This document shows positions 53,880 to 62,495 of a DNA stretch of 64,000 bases, piece by piece. The notes under the pieces are model-generated. The model did not search any database. It worked only from the letters and a program-made list of their open reading frames with translations, and had not been told where the DNA came from. The number at the start of each line of letters is the position of its first letter. The first letter of the stretch is position 1. Where the stretch lies: positions 124,001 through 188,000 of the forward strand of contig JAXHNI010000008.1 in the NCBI GenBank assembly GCA_034520625.1, written 5' to 3'. The DNA comes from JAANXG01 sp034520625. Its GTDB lineage: Bacteria; Pseudomonadota; Gammaproteobacteria; Arenicellales; JAANXG01. A program made the position numbers and the translations under genes.

Positions 53880-54707
53880 CTACGAGGGTAGGGCGAGCAT
53901 GCGGCGAGCTTCCGCTGCGGTGGCCGGCCGGCGGTCGAACTCCTCGCACAGCCGGGCAAGGCGGGCGACCAGCTCGGCATTGCTGCGGGCCAGGCGTTCC
54001 TTGTCAAAGCGTATATTGTCCTCGAGACCGGTGCGGCAATGGCCGCCCAGCTCCAGCGCCCAGCGGTTCAATTCGAGCTGCCAACGACCGATACCGGCTG
54101 CCGTCCAGGTGGCACCGGGGAGCACCTTCTGGAGCTGCGCCACCTCGAACTCGAGGATCTCGCGCCGGGCGGGCAGGGCGCCGGGGATGCCGAACACGAA
54201 CTGGACGTGCACCGGCTTGTCGATCTCGCCCTTTTCCGCCAGCTCAGCGCCGTTGTACAGCATGGCCAGATCGAAAATCTCGAGCTCCGGCTTGATCCCG
54301 TGCTCGCGCATGCGGCGCGCCAGCTCCCGGATGAGCTCGGGGTGGTTCTCGTAGATCATGTTGGGGAAATTCACCGAGCCGGTGGCCAGCGACGCCATGT
54401 CCGGCGCCAGGTGCAGCATGCTGCCCCGTTTTTCGGGTTCGCGGCCGCGGCCCCCCGTGGAAAACTGCACAATGATATCCGGACAGTGCCTGCGCACGCC
54501 TTCGAGGAAGGCCGCGAACCGCTCCGGATCGGACGAGGGGGCTTCGTTGTCGTCCCGGACGTGCACGTGCACCAGTGCGGCACCGGCCTCGTAGGCTTCG
54601 TGGGTGGATTCGATCTGTTCCGGTACGGTTACCGGTATGGCGGGGGTATCGGCTTTCTTCGGCACTGAACCGGTGATCGCCACCGAGATGATGCAGGGAC
54701 TGGTCAT
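53880..54707 (-). CDS. BKACE family (DUF849) beta-keto acid cleavage enzyme
   Basis: A 275-residue TIM-barrel enzyme. Characteristic parts are the start CIISVAITGSVPKKAD, zinc-binding histidines in LVHVHVRDD, and QFSTGGRG. BKACE enzymes condense a beta-keto acid with acetyl-CoA to give acetoacetate and a new CoA thioester. The gene lies between pcaB and pcaGH. The natural candidate substrate is beta-ketoadipate, which would yield succinyl-CoA. This is inferred from context, not from residues defining specificity. Confidence 0.85.
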   Translation of the reverse strand: MTSPCIISVAITGSVPKKADTPAIPVTVPEQIESTHEAYEAGAALVHVHVRDDNEAPSSDPERFAAFLEGVRRHCPDIIVQFSTGGRGREPEKRGSMLHLAPDMASLATGSVNFPNMIYENHPELIRELARRMREHGIKPELEIFDLAMLYNGAELAEKGEIDKPVHVQFVFGIPGALPARREILEFEVAQLQKVLPGATWTAAGIGRWQLELNRWALELGGHCRTGLEDNIRFDKERLARSNAELVARLARLCEEFDRRPATAAEARRMLALPS

Positions 54708-54747
54708 GACGGGATACCGGGAATGATTGCGTCAGGGTGATGCGTGA

Positions 54748-55365
54748 TCATACATCGAAGAAAACGGTTTCGTGCGCGCCTTGCATGTGGATGTCGAATC
54801 GGTAAACGACCCCATCGGCTGTCTCCTCGCGCTGCGCAATCAGCGTCGGCCGGCGTTCCTCGGGCACCGCCGACAACACCGGATCCGAACCGTTGGCGGC
54901 GGCTTCGTCGGCGAAATACAACCGCGTGTAAAGATGGTTCAGTCCGCCGCGCATGAATATCATCAGTATCACGTGCGGCGCCTGGCCGTCCGCCGCGCCG
55001 CCGGGCTTGATGGTTCGAAACACGAATGAACGATCCGGAGTGATACCTGTGCCGGCGCGGGCGAACCCGGAGAACGTTGGGTCGGGGCGGCGCGGGTCTT
55101 CGCTGCTGCCGGCCGCGTGCCGATAGCGGCCGTCGGCGTCCGCCTGCCACAATTCGATCATGGCGTCATCGATCGGGGTGCCTTCCCCGTCCAGCACCCG
55201 GCCCACGATCCGGATCCGCTCACCCCGGGTTTCCGTCCGGATGGTGGAAGCGCCGAAAAGGCTGGAATACTCGTAGCCGGATTCCCTGGGCGTCAGCCCC
55301 AGCGCGTAGAAGGGGCCGACGGTCTGGGAGGGCGTCTGTCCCCTGTGGATGGGCTTGCCGGCCAT
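54748..55365 (-). CDS. pcaG: PcaG, protocatechuate 3,4-dioxygenase alpha subunit
   Basis: A 205-residue intradiol dioxygenase subunit. It begins with TPSQTVGPFYALGL and has IELWQADADGRYRH; as usual for the alpha chain, it does not carry the full set of iron ligands. It partners the PcaH encoded 3 bp upstream to cleave protocatechuate to 3-carboxy-cis,cis-muconate. The length is typical for alpha subunits. Confidence 0.93.
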   Translation of the reverse strand: MAGKPIHRGQTPSQTVGPFYALGLTPRESGYEYSSLFGASTIRTETRGERIRIVGRVLDGEGTPIDDAMIELWQADADGRYRHAAGSSEDPRRPDPTFSGFARAGTGITPDRSFVFRTIKPGGAADGQAPHVILMIFMRGGLNHLYTRLYFADEAAANGSDPVLSAVPEERRPTLIAQREETADGVVYRFDIHMQGAHETVFFDV

Positions 55366-55368
55366 GCT

Positions 55369-56073
55369 TCAGAGATCCTCCGGCGTGGACCGGCCGCCGC
55401 GCAGGACGATATCGAAGCGATAGCCCAGAGCGATCCCCGGTTCGGTCAGCTCCATGGAGAACCCCGCGATCAGCCGTTCCCGGGCGCCTGCCGGCACCGC
55501 CAGAAATATGGGATCCAGGTCGAGGAGGGGGTCACCCGGAAAATACATCTGGGTGACCAGCCGGGTGGCAACGGCGGGACCCAGCACCGAAAAATGGATG
55601 TGATTCGGGCGCCAGGCGTTGTCGTGATTGCCCCAGGGATACGCGCCGGGCTTGATGGTGCGAAAGCAGTAGCGGCCCTCGGCATCCGTGACGCCGCGGC
55701 CGGCGCCGAAGAAATTCGGGTCGAGAGGCGCGTCGTGCTGGTCGACCCGGTGCGCGTATCGGCCGGCGGCATTGGCCTGCCAGATCTCCACCAGCGTGCC
55801 GGAAACGGGCTGGAGGTTCTCGTCCAGCACCCGGCCGCCGAGGACGATCCGTTCTCCCAGCGGCTCCCCGTTGCGGGCGGCGTTCCGGGTCAGGTCGTGA
55901 TCCAGGGGCGCCAGTATGGAGGGATCGAAAGCGGGGCCGGTGAGTTCTCCGGTACCGGGGTTCAATGGCAGCAGCGGCCGGGTCGGTCCCCGCAGCCGGG
56001 TGGACTTATAGTCCGGATGGATCAGGGGTGGATGGCTTTCCCAGTCCCTCGGGTAGTAGCGCTTGACGGTCAT
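55369..56073 (-). CDS. pcaH: PcaH, protocatechuate 3,4-dioxygenase beta subunit
   Basis: A 234-residue catalytic subunit. The iron ligands appear as tyrosine in AAGRYAHRVDQ, tyrosine in GRYCFRTIKPGAYPW and two histidines in RPNHIHFSV, the intradiol dioxygenase signature. It opens the aromatic ring between the hydroxyl carbons. It is transcribed with pcaG, with only 3 bp between them. Confidence 0.94.
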   Translation of the reverse strand: MTVKRYYPRDWESHPPLIHPDYKSTRLRGPTRPLLPLNPGTGELTGPAFDPSILAPLDHDLTRNAARNGEPLGERIVLGGRVLDENLQPVSGTLVEIWQANAAGRYAHRVDQHDAPLDPNFFGAGRGVTDAEGRYCFRTIKPGAYPWGNHDNAWRPNHIHFSVLGPAVATRLVTQMYFPGDPLLDLDPIFLAVPAGARERLIAGFSMELTEPGIALGYRFDIVLRGGRSTPEDL

Positions 56074-56097
56074 GGCGTCATCGCACCGGAATGGGAC

Positions 56098-56496
56098 TCA
56101 ATCGACATCGGTGCCTTCCCTCGGTTCCCCTAACACGTCCTTGGCGATGGAAAATGCCGAATTGGCGGCGGGTACGCCGGCATAGACGGCCACGTGCAGC
56201 AGCACCTCCCGGACGTCCTGCGGCGTGGCGCCGGTGTTGCGGCTGGCGCGAAGGTGCATGGCCAGCTCGTCCCGATGGCCGAGGGCGGCGAGCAGCGCGA
56301 TGGTCAACATGCTGCGTTCGCGCCGGGTCACGTGCTCCCGCGACCAGACGGCGCCCCAGGCGCTTTCGGTGATGAAGCGCTGGAAGTCGTCGTCAAAACC
56401 GGTCCGGGCGGCTTCCGTGCGGTCCACGTGCGCGTCGCCCAGCACCGCGCGTCGGGTTTCCATTCCCTTTCGGTATAGCTCTTCGGATTCAGACAA
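56098..56496 (-). CDS. pcaC: PcaC, 4-carboxymuconolactone decarboxylase
   Basis: A 132-residue member of the AhpD-like CMD family. Recognisable segments are ITESAWGAVWSREHVTRRERSM and RNTGATPQDVREVLLHVAVYAGVPAAN. It decarboxylates the lactone from PcaB. The stand-alone form, not fused to PcaD, is seen here. It overlaps pcaD by 8 bp. Confidence 0.93.
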   Translation of the reverse strand: MSESEELYRKGMETRRAVLGDAHVDRTEAARTGFDDDFQRFITESAWGAVWSREHVTRRERSMLTIALLAALGHRDELAMHLRASRNTGATPQDVREVLLHVAVYAGVPAANSAFSIAKDVLGEPREGTDVD

Positions 56497-57283
56497 TGTT
56501 CAACTCCTCGAGGAATTCCTGCATGCGTTCCGCCACTTCGTCCGGTTTCTCCACGGTCGGCAGGTGACCGGCGCCGGCCAGCTCATGATACCGGCTGTCC
56601 GGGATGAGCGCACTCAGCTCACGCATCAGCTCCGGCGGCGTGGCCTGATCCAGTGTACCGCACAGGCAGAGGGCGGGCATCGCGAGGGATTGGGCGGCCT
56701 GCGTCAGGTCCGCGTCCCGTATGGCGGCGCAGGTGGCGGTGTATCCGACCGGCGGGGTGCGCAGCAGCATGTTTCGCCAGATTGCCGCCTCCGCGGGCTG
56801 CGCTTTCCGGAATGCGTCACTGAGCCAGCGCTCCAGGACCCCGTCCGCGACGGCATCCATGCCCCCCGCATTGACGGTGTCGATACGCTGGTTCCAGGTT
56901 GCCGGCGTACCGATCCGGTGGCCGGTGTCGCACAGCACGAGGCCGCGCACCGTGTCCGGACGCTCGGCTGCCAGCGCCAGGGCGATCATGCCGCCCACCG
57001 ACAGGCCGCAAATCATTGCCGGAGCCATGCCCAGCTCGTCCAGCAGCGCGGCCAGGTCGCGGGCGTGGTCGTGGATGCTCACGGGGCCGGCGGGCAGATC
57101 GGACAGGCCGTGCCCGCGCTTGTCGTGGTACAGCAGGGGATGGGCGGCCGGGAAACGTCCGGCTACGTGCTCCCACACGCGCCAGTCGGTGCCCAGGGAG
57201 TTGATGAATACCAGGGGGCATCCTGACGACGCACCGCTGATGCGGAAATGGATATGGGTTCCGTTGACGTAGACGGCCGGCAT
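56489..57283 (-). CDS. pcaD: PcaD, 3-oxoadipate enol-lactonase
   Basis: A 264-residue alpha/beta hydrolase. The nucleophile elbow GLSVGG carries the catalytic serine, the oxyanion region is INSLGTDWRVWE, and the catalytic His is in GAGHLPTVEKPDE. It hydrolyses the enol-lactone to beta-ketoadipate. The ATG at 57283 (MPAVYVNGT) is preferred over a GTG at 57310. It is the first gene of the minus-strand pca operon and is divergent from pobA. Confidence 0.92.
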   Translation of the reverse strand: MPAVYVNGTHIHFRISGASSGCPLVFINSLGTDWRVWEHVAGRFPAAHPLLYHDKRGHGLSDLPAGPVSIHDHARDLAALLDELGMAPAMICGLSVGGMIALALAAERPDTVRGLVLCDTGHRIGTPATWNQRIDTVNAGGMDAVADGVLERWLSDAFRKAQPAEAAIWRNMLLRTPPVGYTATCAAIRDADLTQAAQSLAMPALCLCGTLDQATPPELMRELSALIPDSRYHELAGAGHLPTVEKPDEVAERMQEFLEELNIV

Positions 57284-57680
57284 GGGGTATCCCCTCGAAA
57301 ACGCGACCAATCGCGAGCCCGGCTTGCCGGAGCATGGCGTCCCGAATGGTCATGTAAAGTGATGCTGTGCTGAGTTAGTATAATCAATACGCAACCGGAT
57401 ACCGCAATCCGGGGCGAGCTGACCGCGGCGGGTTTCATAATGGCGCCTGTTGCCGCCGACGGCGTGAAAGAATGAGCAGATCCTGCACCGGTTAGACGTC
57501 CCGGCATTGTTTGTGGGAAAGCCGTGATCTTCTCATAGCCAATGCACAGGCGTAGAGTTGTCCCCATGCGCGAGTTGATTCCGGACGCAGTATCGTCGTT
57601 CAGTACCGCGGCGCCGACGGACGCAGGCATCCGTCTCGGGCGGCTTGACGCGACGTCAATCATTCCATCGGAGGGTGGGC
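57284..57680. promoter_or_regulatory. Divergent control region between pcaD and pobA
   Basis: A ~400-bp intergenic region that must hold both promoters. A TATAAT hexamer lies at 57379-57384 on the plus strand, and the same AT-rich patch reads TATACT on the minus strand. No pobR or pcaQ/pcaU regulator gene is nearby. A 40-codon reading frame from 57566 that overlaps the pobA start is unsupported. Confidence 0.4.
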
Positions 57681-58859
57681 GTGACTGAACAGACCCGCGT
57701 TGTCATCGTGGGCGCCGGGCCGGCCGGCCTGATGCTGGCGCATCTTCTGCAGATGCAGGGCATAGACTCGATCGTTCTCGAAAGCCGGTCCCGGGAATAC
57801 GTGGAGGCTCGCATACGAGCCGGGGTGCTGGAGCAGGGCACCGTGGATGCGCTGGCGGAAGTCGGCGTCGACGACCGGCTCCGCCGCGAAGGCCTGGTTC
57901 ACGAGGGTGTCGAGTTCACCTTCGGGGGCCGGCGCCACCGGTTCGACTTCCGGGAGCTGGTCGGGGGGACTATTACCGTGTACGGCCAGCATGAAGTGGT
58001 GAAGGACCTCATCGCGGCCCGCCTGGACGCAGGCGGGGATATACGATTCGGGGTAAGCGAGGTCGCCCTCGGGGATCTGACCGGTGACCGGCCACGGGTA
58101 TCATTCCGGCACAACGGTGAGCTGCGGGAGATCACCGCGGACTACGTGGCGGGCTGCGACGGTTTTCACGGCGTTTGTCGTCGTCACATACCGGAGGAAC
58201 GCCTTACCGTGTACGAGCACACGTATCCCTTTGCCTGGCTCGGCATTCTCGCCGAGGCCCCGCCGGCGCAGGACGAGCTGGTTTACGCAAGCCACGAGGA
58301 TGGATTCGCGCTGTTCAGTATGCGCTCTCCGCAGATTACCCGGTTGTATCTTCAGTGCGACCCGGACGAGGATGCCGATGCCTGGACGGATGAGGCCCTG
58401 TGGGCGGAGCTGCATAAGCGGCTCGAGTCGGCCGATGACGGCTTCCGGCTGAACGAAGGCCCGGTCCTGCAGAAGAATGTCGCGCCCATGCGCAGCTTCG
58501 TCTGCGAGCCCATGCAGTACGGCCGGCTGTTCCTCGCCGGGGACGCCGCGCACATCGTCCCGCCGACAGGGGCGAAGGGCATGAACCTGGCGGTTGCCGA
58601 CGTCCGCGTCCTGGCGGGCGCCCTGGAGGAACGTTACCGCAGCGGCTCGACCGGAGCGCTGGACGAATACTCCCGGCGCTGCCTGCGGCGGATCTGGAAA
58701 GTACAGCGCTTCTCCTGGCACATGACGTCCATGCTGCACCGCTATCCTGGACGGGATGCGTTCGCCCGGCGGCTGCAGCTGGCCGAACTCGACTATTTCA
58801 CCACATCGGAAGCGGGCCGGCGGGTGGTCGCCGAAAACTATGTGGGACTGCCGCTGTAG
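57681..58859 (+). CDS. pobA: PobA, 4-hydroxybenzoate 3-monooxygenase
   Basis: A 392-residue FAD-dependent monooxygenase that converts 4-hydroxybenzoate to protocatechuate with NADPH and oxygen. FAD-binding motifs are VVIVGAGPAGLMLA at the N-terminus, the DG motif VAGCDGFHG and GDAAHIVPPTGAKGMNLA. The length and sequence are as expected. The GTG at 57681 has a good GGAGGG ribosome binding site. It supplies substrate to the divergent pca operon. Confidence 0.95.
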   Translation: MTEQTRVVIVGAGPAGLMLAHLLQMQGIDSIVLESRSREYVEARIRAGVLEQGTVDALAEVGVDDRLRREGLVHEGVEFTFGGRRHRFDFRELVGGTITVYGQHEVVKDLIAARLDAGGDIRFGVSEVALGDLTGDRPRVSFRHNGELREITADYVAGCDGFHGVCRRHIPEERLTVYEHTYPFAWLGILAEAPPAQDELVYASHEDGFALFSMRSPQITRLYLQCDPDEDADAWTDEALWAELHKRLESADDGFRLNEGPVLQKNVAPMRSFVCEPMQYGRLFLAGDAAHIVPPTGAKGMNLAVADVRVLAGALEERYRSGSTGALDEYSRRCLRRIWKVQRFSWHMTSMLHRYPGRDAFARRLQLAELDYFTTSEAGRRVVAENYVGLPL

Positions 58860-58890
58860 CCCGCTTGCCGTAAATGGGTCCCGGAGCCTT

Positions 58891-58938
58891 GTGGGTCGGG
58901 CTTAACGCCCGACAGGTTGGCCGCGAAAGCCGACCCAC
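58891..58938. repeat. Inverted repeat downstream of pobA
   Basis: GTGGGTCGG (58891-58899) pairs with CCGACCCAC (58930-58938), and an inner GTCGGGC/GCCCGAC hairpin follows the left arm. It resembles the stronger hairpin at 465-523 and may act as the transcript end of pobA. Confidence 0.55.
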
Positions 58939-59081
58939 ATGGGTCATGCCGGCACAACATAGGGCCGCTTGCTGGGAATCCGAATACGATCGGATTCAGC
59001 TCCAATCAAGGTCAACCCTGCAATCGAATACGGTATCATGAGCCCGGGACCGAACAAGCCACGATCCATACTCCACGAGCG

Positions 59082-59792
59082 ATGATGTTGAATATCAATC
59101 AGGAGCTGCTCGCACGCATCTGGCGTACTTTTCTAAGCGGGTTGGTGGCGGTGCTGCCGCTGGCCATTACCCTGTATCTGATCTACTGGCTCGGTCGCAT
59201 GGCCGAGTCGGCATTCGGCGGCTTCGCGAGGCTGCTGCTGCCGGACGGCTGGTACGTGCCCGGGTTCGGGGTCCTGCTCGCCGCCGTCTCGATTTTCGCC
59301 ATCGGACTGTTCGTGCAGCAGGTGGTCTTCAGCCGCGTGGTGAGTATCGCCGAAGACATGCTGTCGCGGATACCGGTGGTAAAAACGGTGTACAACACCG
59401 TCCGCGATACCCTGGATTTCCTTTCCAACGCCAGCCAGCGGCGTGATCTGAAGCGGGTCGTGCTGATCGAGCTGCAGGACGAAATGCACGTGATAGGCTT
59501 TGTCACCGATGACGAGGCCGGCCGCGTCATGCCGGAGCTGGTCCAGGACGGCGGGGAAGAAGCGGAGGGGGGCAGACACCTGGTCTCGGTCTACATGCCC
59601 ATGAGCTACATGGTGGGCGGATACACGGTTTACCTGCCCAGCGACCGGCTCACACCGGTGGATATTCCCATCGAGGAAGCCATGCGGGTGGCGTTGACCG
59701 CCGGGGTGAATCGACCCCGGCGGGCGGGTACCGGCAATACGGGAAACGACGACGCCGACATCCACCCGGACGCCGCCGGGCGGCCGCAGTGA
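59082..59792 (+). CDS. DUF502 family membrane protein
   Basis: A ~236-residue protein with two N-terminal transmembrane helices (LVAVLPLAITLYLIYWLG and GVLLAAVSIFAIGLFVQQ) and a soluble C-terminal domain. The family signature region is RIPVVKTVYNTVRDTLDF and YMPMSYMVGGYTVYLP. The role is unknown. The upstream frame to 58917 is not family-like, so the ATG at 59082 (or 59085) is used. It is 69 bp before the next small gene. Confidence 0.87.
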   Translation: MMLNINQELLARIWRTFLSGLVAVLPLAITLYLIYWLGRMAESAFGGFARLLLPDGWYVPGFGVLLAAVSIFAIGLFVQQVVFSRVVSIAEDMLSRIPVVKTVYNTVRDTLDFLSNASQRRDLKRVVLIELQDEMHVIGFVTDDEAGRVMPELVQDGGEEAEGGRHLVSVYMPMSYMVGGYTVYLPSDRLTPVDIPIEEAMRVALTAGVNRPRRAGTGNTGNDDADIHPDAAGRPQ

Positions 59793-59861
59793 CTGGACCC
59801 GGGTCATCGTAAGCGGTCCGGCCCGGCCACTACCCATCACCAACCGCTTCCATCATTCGTC

Positions 59862-60221
59862 GTGGCCCGGCTGCTGCTGAATCTGCGAAACGTTCCCGAG
59901 GATGAGGCTCATGACGTCCGGACGCTGCTGGACCGGAATGCCATCGAGTATTACGAGACGCCGCCGAGCCGCTGGGGAATATCCATGGGCGGAATCTGGC
60001 TGCGTGAGGACGACCAGTACGCCCGGGCGCGGGCAGTGCTGGACGAGTATCAGGGCGAACGCGCGTCTCGGGCCCGGGAGGACTACAAGGAGAGAAAACG
60101 CCGTGGCCAGGTGGAGACGATCGCCGACGTGCTTCGGCGGCGTCCTATCGAGCTCCTGGCGTATGCGGCCGTGGTGGCCGGCATCATCGCGCTGATGATG
60201 TGGCCGGTGTGGATGCTGTAG
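59862..60221 (+). CDS. DUF6164 family small membrane protein
   Basis: A 119-residue product starting with GTG: VARLLLNLRNVPEDEAHDVRTLLD. The N-terminal half resembles a signal-transducing PII-like fold of DUF2007/DUF6164 type (IEYYETPPSRWGISMGGIWL); one membrane helix is at the C-terminus (LLAYAAVVAGIIALMMWPVW). The function is unknown. It is likely co-transcribed with the DUF502 gene. Confidence 0.75.
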   Translation: MARLLLNLRNVPEDEAHDVRTLLDRNAIEYYETPPSRWGISMGGIWLREDDQYARARAVLDEYQGERASRAREDYKERKRRGQVETIADVLRRRPIELLAYAAVVAGIIALMMWPVWML

Positions 60222-60465
60222 TGCCGGCCCGGGGTCGGTGATGACCGCAGGATCCAGTGTGGCATGGATAGGAGACGCGGGTCCGGACTCATATTTACGA
60301 TTTAACATAATATACATTATACGCATATTCGAAGATCCGGCTGGCATCAGGGCAATGCTTTACGGACGCTCGAATCGATCGCTCCTAAAGCTTGTTTCCG
60401 AGCTATCAAGGGCCGGAACATCGCCGCCTGCTGCGGCTTGGTTTGAGAACCACGGTCGATTTATG

Positions 60466-60587
60466 GGCCGGTGCCGGGAGCCGTCCCCCAGGGTCGCTGT
60501 GAGGAGTGGCACAGGGAAGTGTCGTTTGCGGACCGAAGGATGGAATACATCCGTGTACGCTCTGGCTCAAACATCCCTGTTTTCGAC
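60466..60587 (+). repeat. Hairpin repeat family, copy 7 (degenerate)
   Basis: The left arm GCCGGTGCCGGGAG and most of the core are present, but ~42 bp are inserted inside the core (about 60503-60544) and the right arm after TTTTCGAC is absent. This copy lies between the DUF6164 and cystathionine synthase genes. Confidence 0.8.
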
Positions 60588-60713
60588 TGGAACGCTCGTC
60601 CGGTTCGCGACCGGCAACGGTGTCCGCAACACGGCGCCGTGGCTGTATAATCGCGGCTCCGAAACACACGATTTACCATTCACCATCCCGGCACTCCGGC
60701 ACCAAGGCTTCAA

Positions 60714-62096
60714 GTGAAGATTTACGACCATATTTCCGACCTGACGGGTCACACCCCCCTGGTACGCATCGGCCGCAAGGATTCGGCGATCAAGTGCACT
60801 GTTGCGGCCAAGGTTGAATCGTTCAACCCCGGCGGTAGCGTCAAGGACCGCATCGCGTCCTACATGATCGACGCCGCCGAGCAGGAAGGCACCCTGAAGC
60901 CGGGCGGCACGATTATCGAGGGCACCAGCGGCAATACCGGACTGGGCCTGGTTCTGCTCGCCGGGGCACGGGGCTACAAATGCATTTTCACCATTCCGGA
61001 CAAGATGTCTCAGGAGAAGATCAACCTGCTGAAGGCATTCGGCGCCGAGGTGGTCGTTTGCCCCGCTGCGGTCGAGCCCGAGGACCCGAGAAGCTATTAT
61101 TCAGTGGCGGATCGCCTCAACAAGCAGATCCCGAACTCGTTTTATCCGAACCAGTACTTCAATCCCAACAATCCGGTGGCCCATTACCGCACCACGGGAC
61201 CGGAAATCTGGGAGGATACGGACGGCCGGGTCACCCATTTCATCTGCGGTATGGGTACCGGCGGCACCATCAGCGGCGCCGGAAAATTCCTCAAGGAACA
61301 GAACCCGGACATCAGGGTGATCGGCTGTGATCCGGTGGGATCGCTGTATTACGAGTATTTTCATACCGGCAAGCTGGGCACCCCCAACACCTACAAAGTC
61401 GAGGGCGTCGGCGAGGATCTGATTCCCGGGACCATCGACTTCAGCCTCATAGACGATGTGGTGAAGGTGACGGACCGGGAGAGCTTCAATGCCGCCCGCA
61501 GGCTGTGCAAGACCGAAGGCATTTTTACCGGCGGCTCCGGCGGCACCGCCGTTTTCGGCGCACTTCGGGTGGCACGGGATCTGCCCGAGGACGCCCTGGT
61601 GGTGGTATTGCTGCCGGATACCGGCGAGCGGTACCTGTCCAAGGTGTTCAACGACGAGTGGATGAAGGAAAACCAGTTTTTCGAACCCGAGCTTCAGATG
61701 ACGGCGGCCGAGATCCTGCAATGCAAGACCGCGTCGGACAGGAAGTTGATCGCCGTCTCCCCCGCCACGCCGTTCACTGAGGCGATGGATCTCATCAAGA
61801 AGTACGACGTGTCACAGATTCCGGTGCTGGAACAGGGCGAACCCATAGGCAGCGTCAGGGAGGATCAGCTCATCGACGCCCTGATGACCAAGACCGGCAT
61901 CGAGAACATGATCGTCGAGGAAGTGATGGGCGCTCCCCTGCCCCTGGTGGAGGAATCCGCGGGGCTCGATGAGATCTTTCCCCTTCTGGCTCAGGTCGGC
62001 GGGTCCAGGCATTCCGCGGTGCTGGTTCGAACCGCCGCCGGCGACCTGGACATCATTACCAAGTACGACCTGATTCAGTGCTTTTCGCGGACCTGA
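60714..62096 (+). CDS. Cystathionine beta-synthase (PLP enzyme with CBS domains)
   Basis: A 460-residue protein with a PLP-dependent catalytic domain (residues ~1-320) and a C-terminal tandem CBS-domain regulatory part (~335-455). Lysine in NPGGSVKDRIA binds PLP; EGTSGNTG is the phosphate cup or substrate loop. The domain order is that of cystathionine beta-synthase, joining serine and homocysteine, although O-acetylserine-using relatives exist. It has a GTG start. No cystathionine gamma-lyase gene is adjacent in the window. Confidence 0.9.
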   Translation: MKIYDHISDLTGHTPLVRIGRKDSAIKCTVAAKVESFNPGGSVKDRIASYMIDAAEQEGTLKPGGTIIEGTSGNTGLGLVLLAGARGYKCIFTIPDKMSQEKINLLKAFGAEVVVCPAAVEPEDPRSYYSVADRLNKQIPNSFYPNQYFNPNNPVAHYRTTGPEIWEDTDGRVTHFICGMGTGGTISGAGKFLKEQNPDIRVIGCDPVGSLYYEYFHTGKLGTPNTYKVEGVGEDLIPGTIDFSLIDDVVKVTDRESFNAARRLCKTEGIFTGGSGGTAVFGALRVARDLPEDALVVVLLPDTGERYLSKVFNDEWMKENQFFEPELQMTAAEILQCKTASDRKLIAVSPATPFTEAMDLIKKYDVSQIPVLEQGEPIGSVREDQLIDALMTKTGIENMIVEEVMGAPLPLVEESAGLDEIFPLLAQVGGSRHSAVLVRTAAGDLDIITKYDLIQCFSRT

Positions 62097-62132
62097 TCCG
62101 GCCTTAGCCGGACCGGAAAGCGGACGATCCCG

Positions 62133-62387
62133 CTACCCGCCGGACGAACGCCGCCGCCATTTCGACCTGTCGATGTCGTAGCTGTCCATTCGCGCATAGA
62201 GCGTTTGTCGGGTCAGTCCAAGTGATTTCGCCGTGGCGGAGACATTGCCCTTCAGCCGCGCCAGCGGCTCGCAGATCAATTTCTTTTGCAACGCCAGCTC
62301 CCGCTGCAGCCGATCCACTTCCTCTCGTTCCCGGACAATATGCTCCAGGAACAGGTCGCCCATCCGGTCGAACAACGACTCAACCAT
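62133..62387 (-). CDS. Small Fis-type helix-turn-helix protein
   Basis: An 84-residue protein whose C-terminal half is a Fis/NtrC-type DNA-binding helix-turn-helix (NVSATAKSLGLTRQTLYARMD). The N-terminal half is helical and charged. It lacks AAA+ and receiver domains, so it is a stand-alone Fis-like regulator. It is divergent from the aapJ gene and may control it. Confidence 0.75.
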   Translation of the reverse strand: MVESLFDRMGDLFLEHIVREREEVDRLQRELALQKKLICEPLARLKGNVSATAKSLGLTRQTLYARMDSYDIDRSKWRRRSSGG

Positions 62388-62495
62388 CGGGAAATCGATG
62401 GGCAGTTCTTCCGGATCACTCTTCCTGCCGCCGATTGACGGAAACGCCCGGGGACCCGAGAATTCCAGGTTCCCCAGACCCGGATTCGAGAATCA

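Noticed and set aside
57163..57663. 166-codon minus-strand frame upstream of pcaD
   Set aside because: No ribosome binding site or known domain; it overlaps the pcaD start in another frame.
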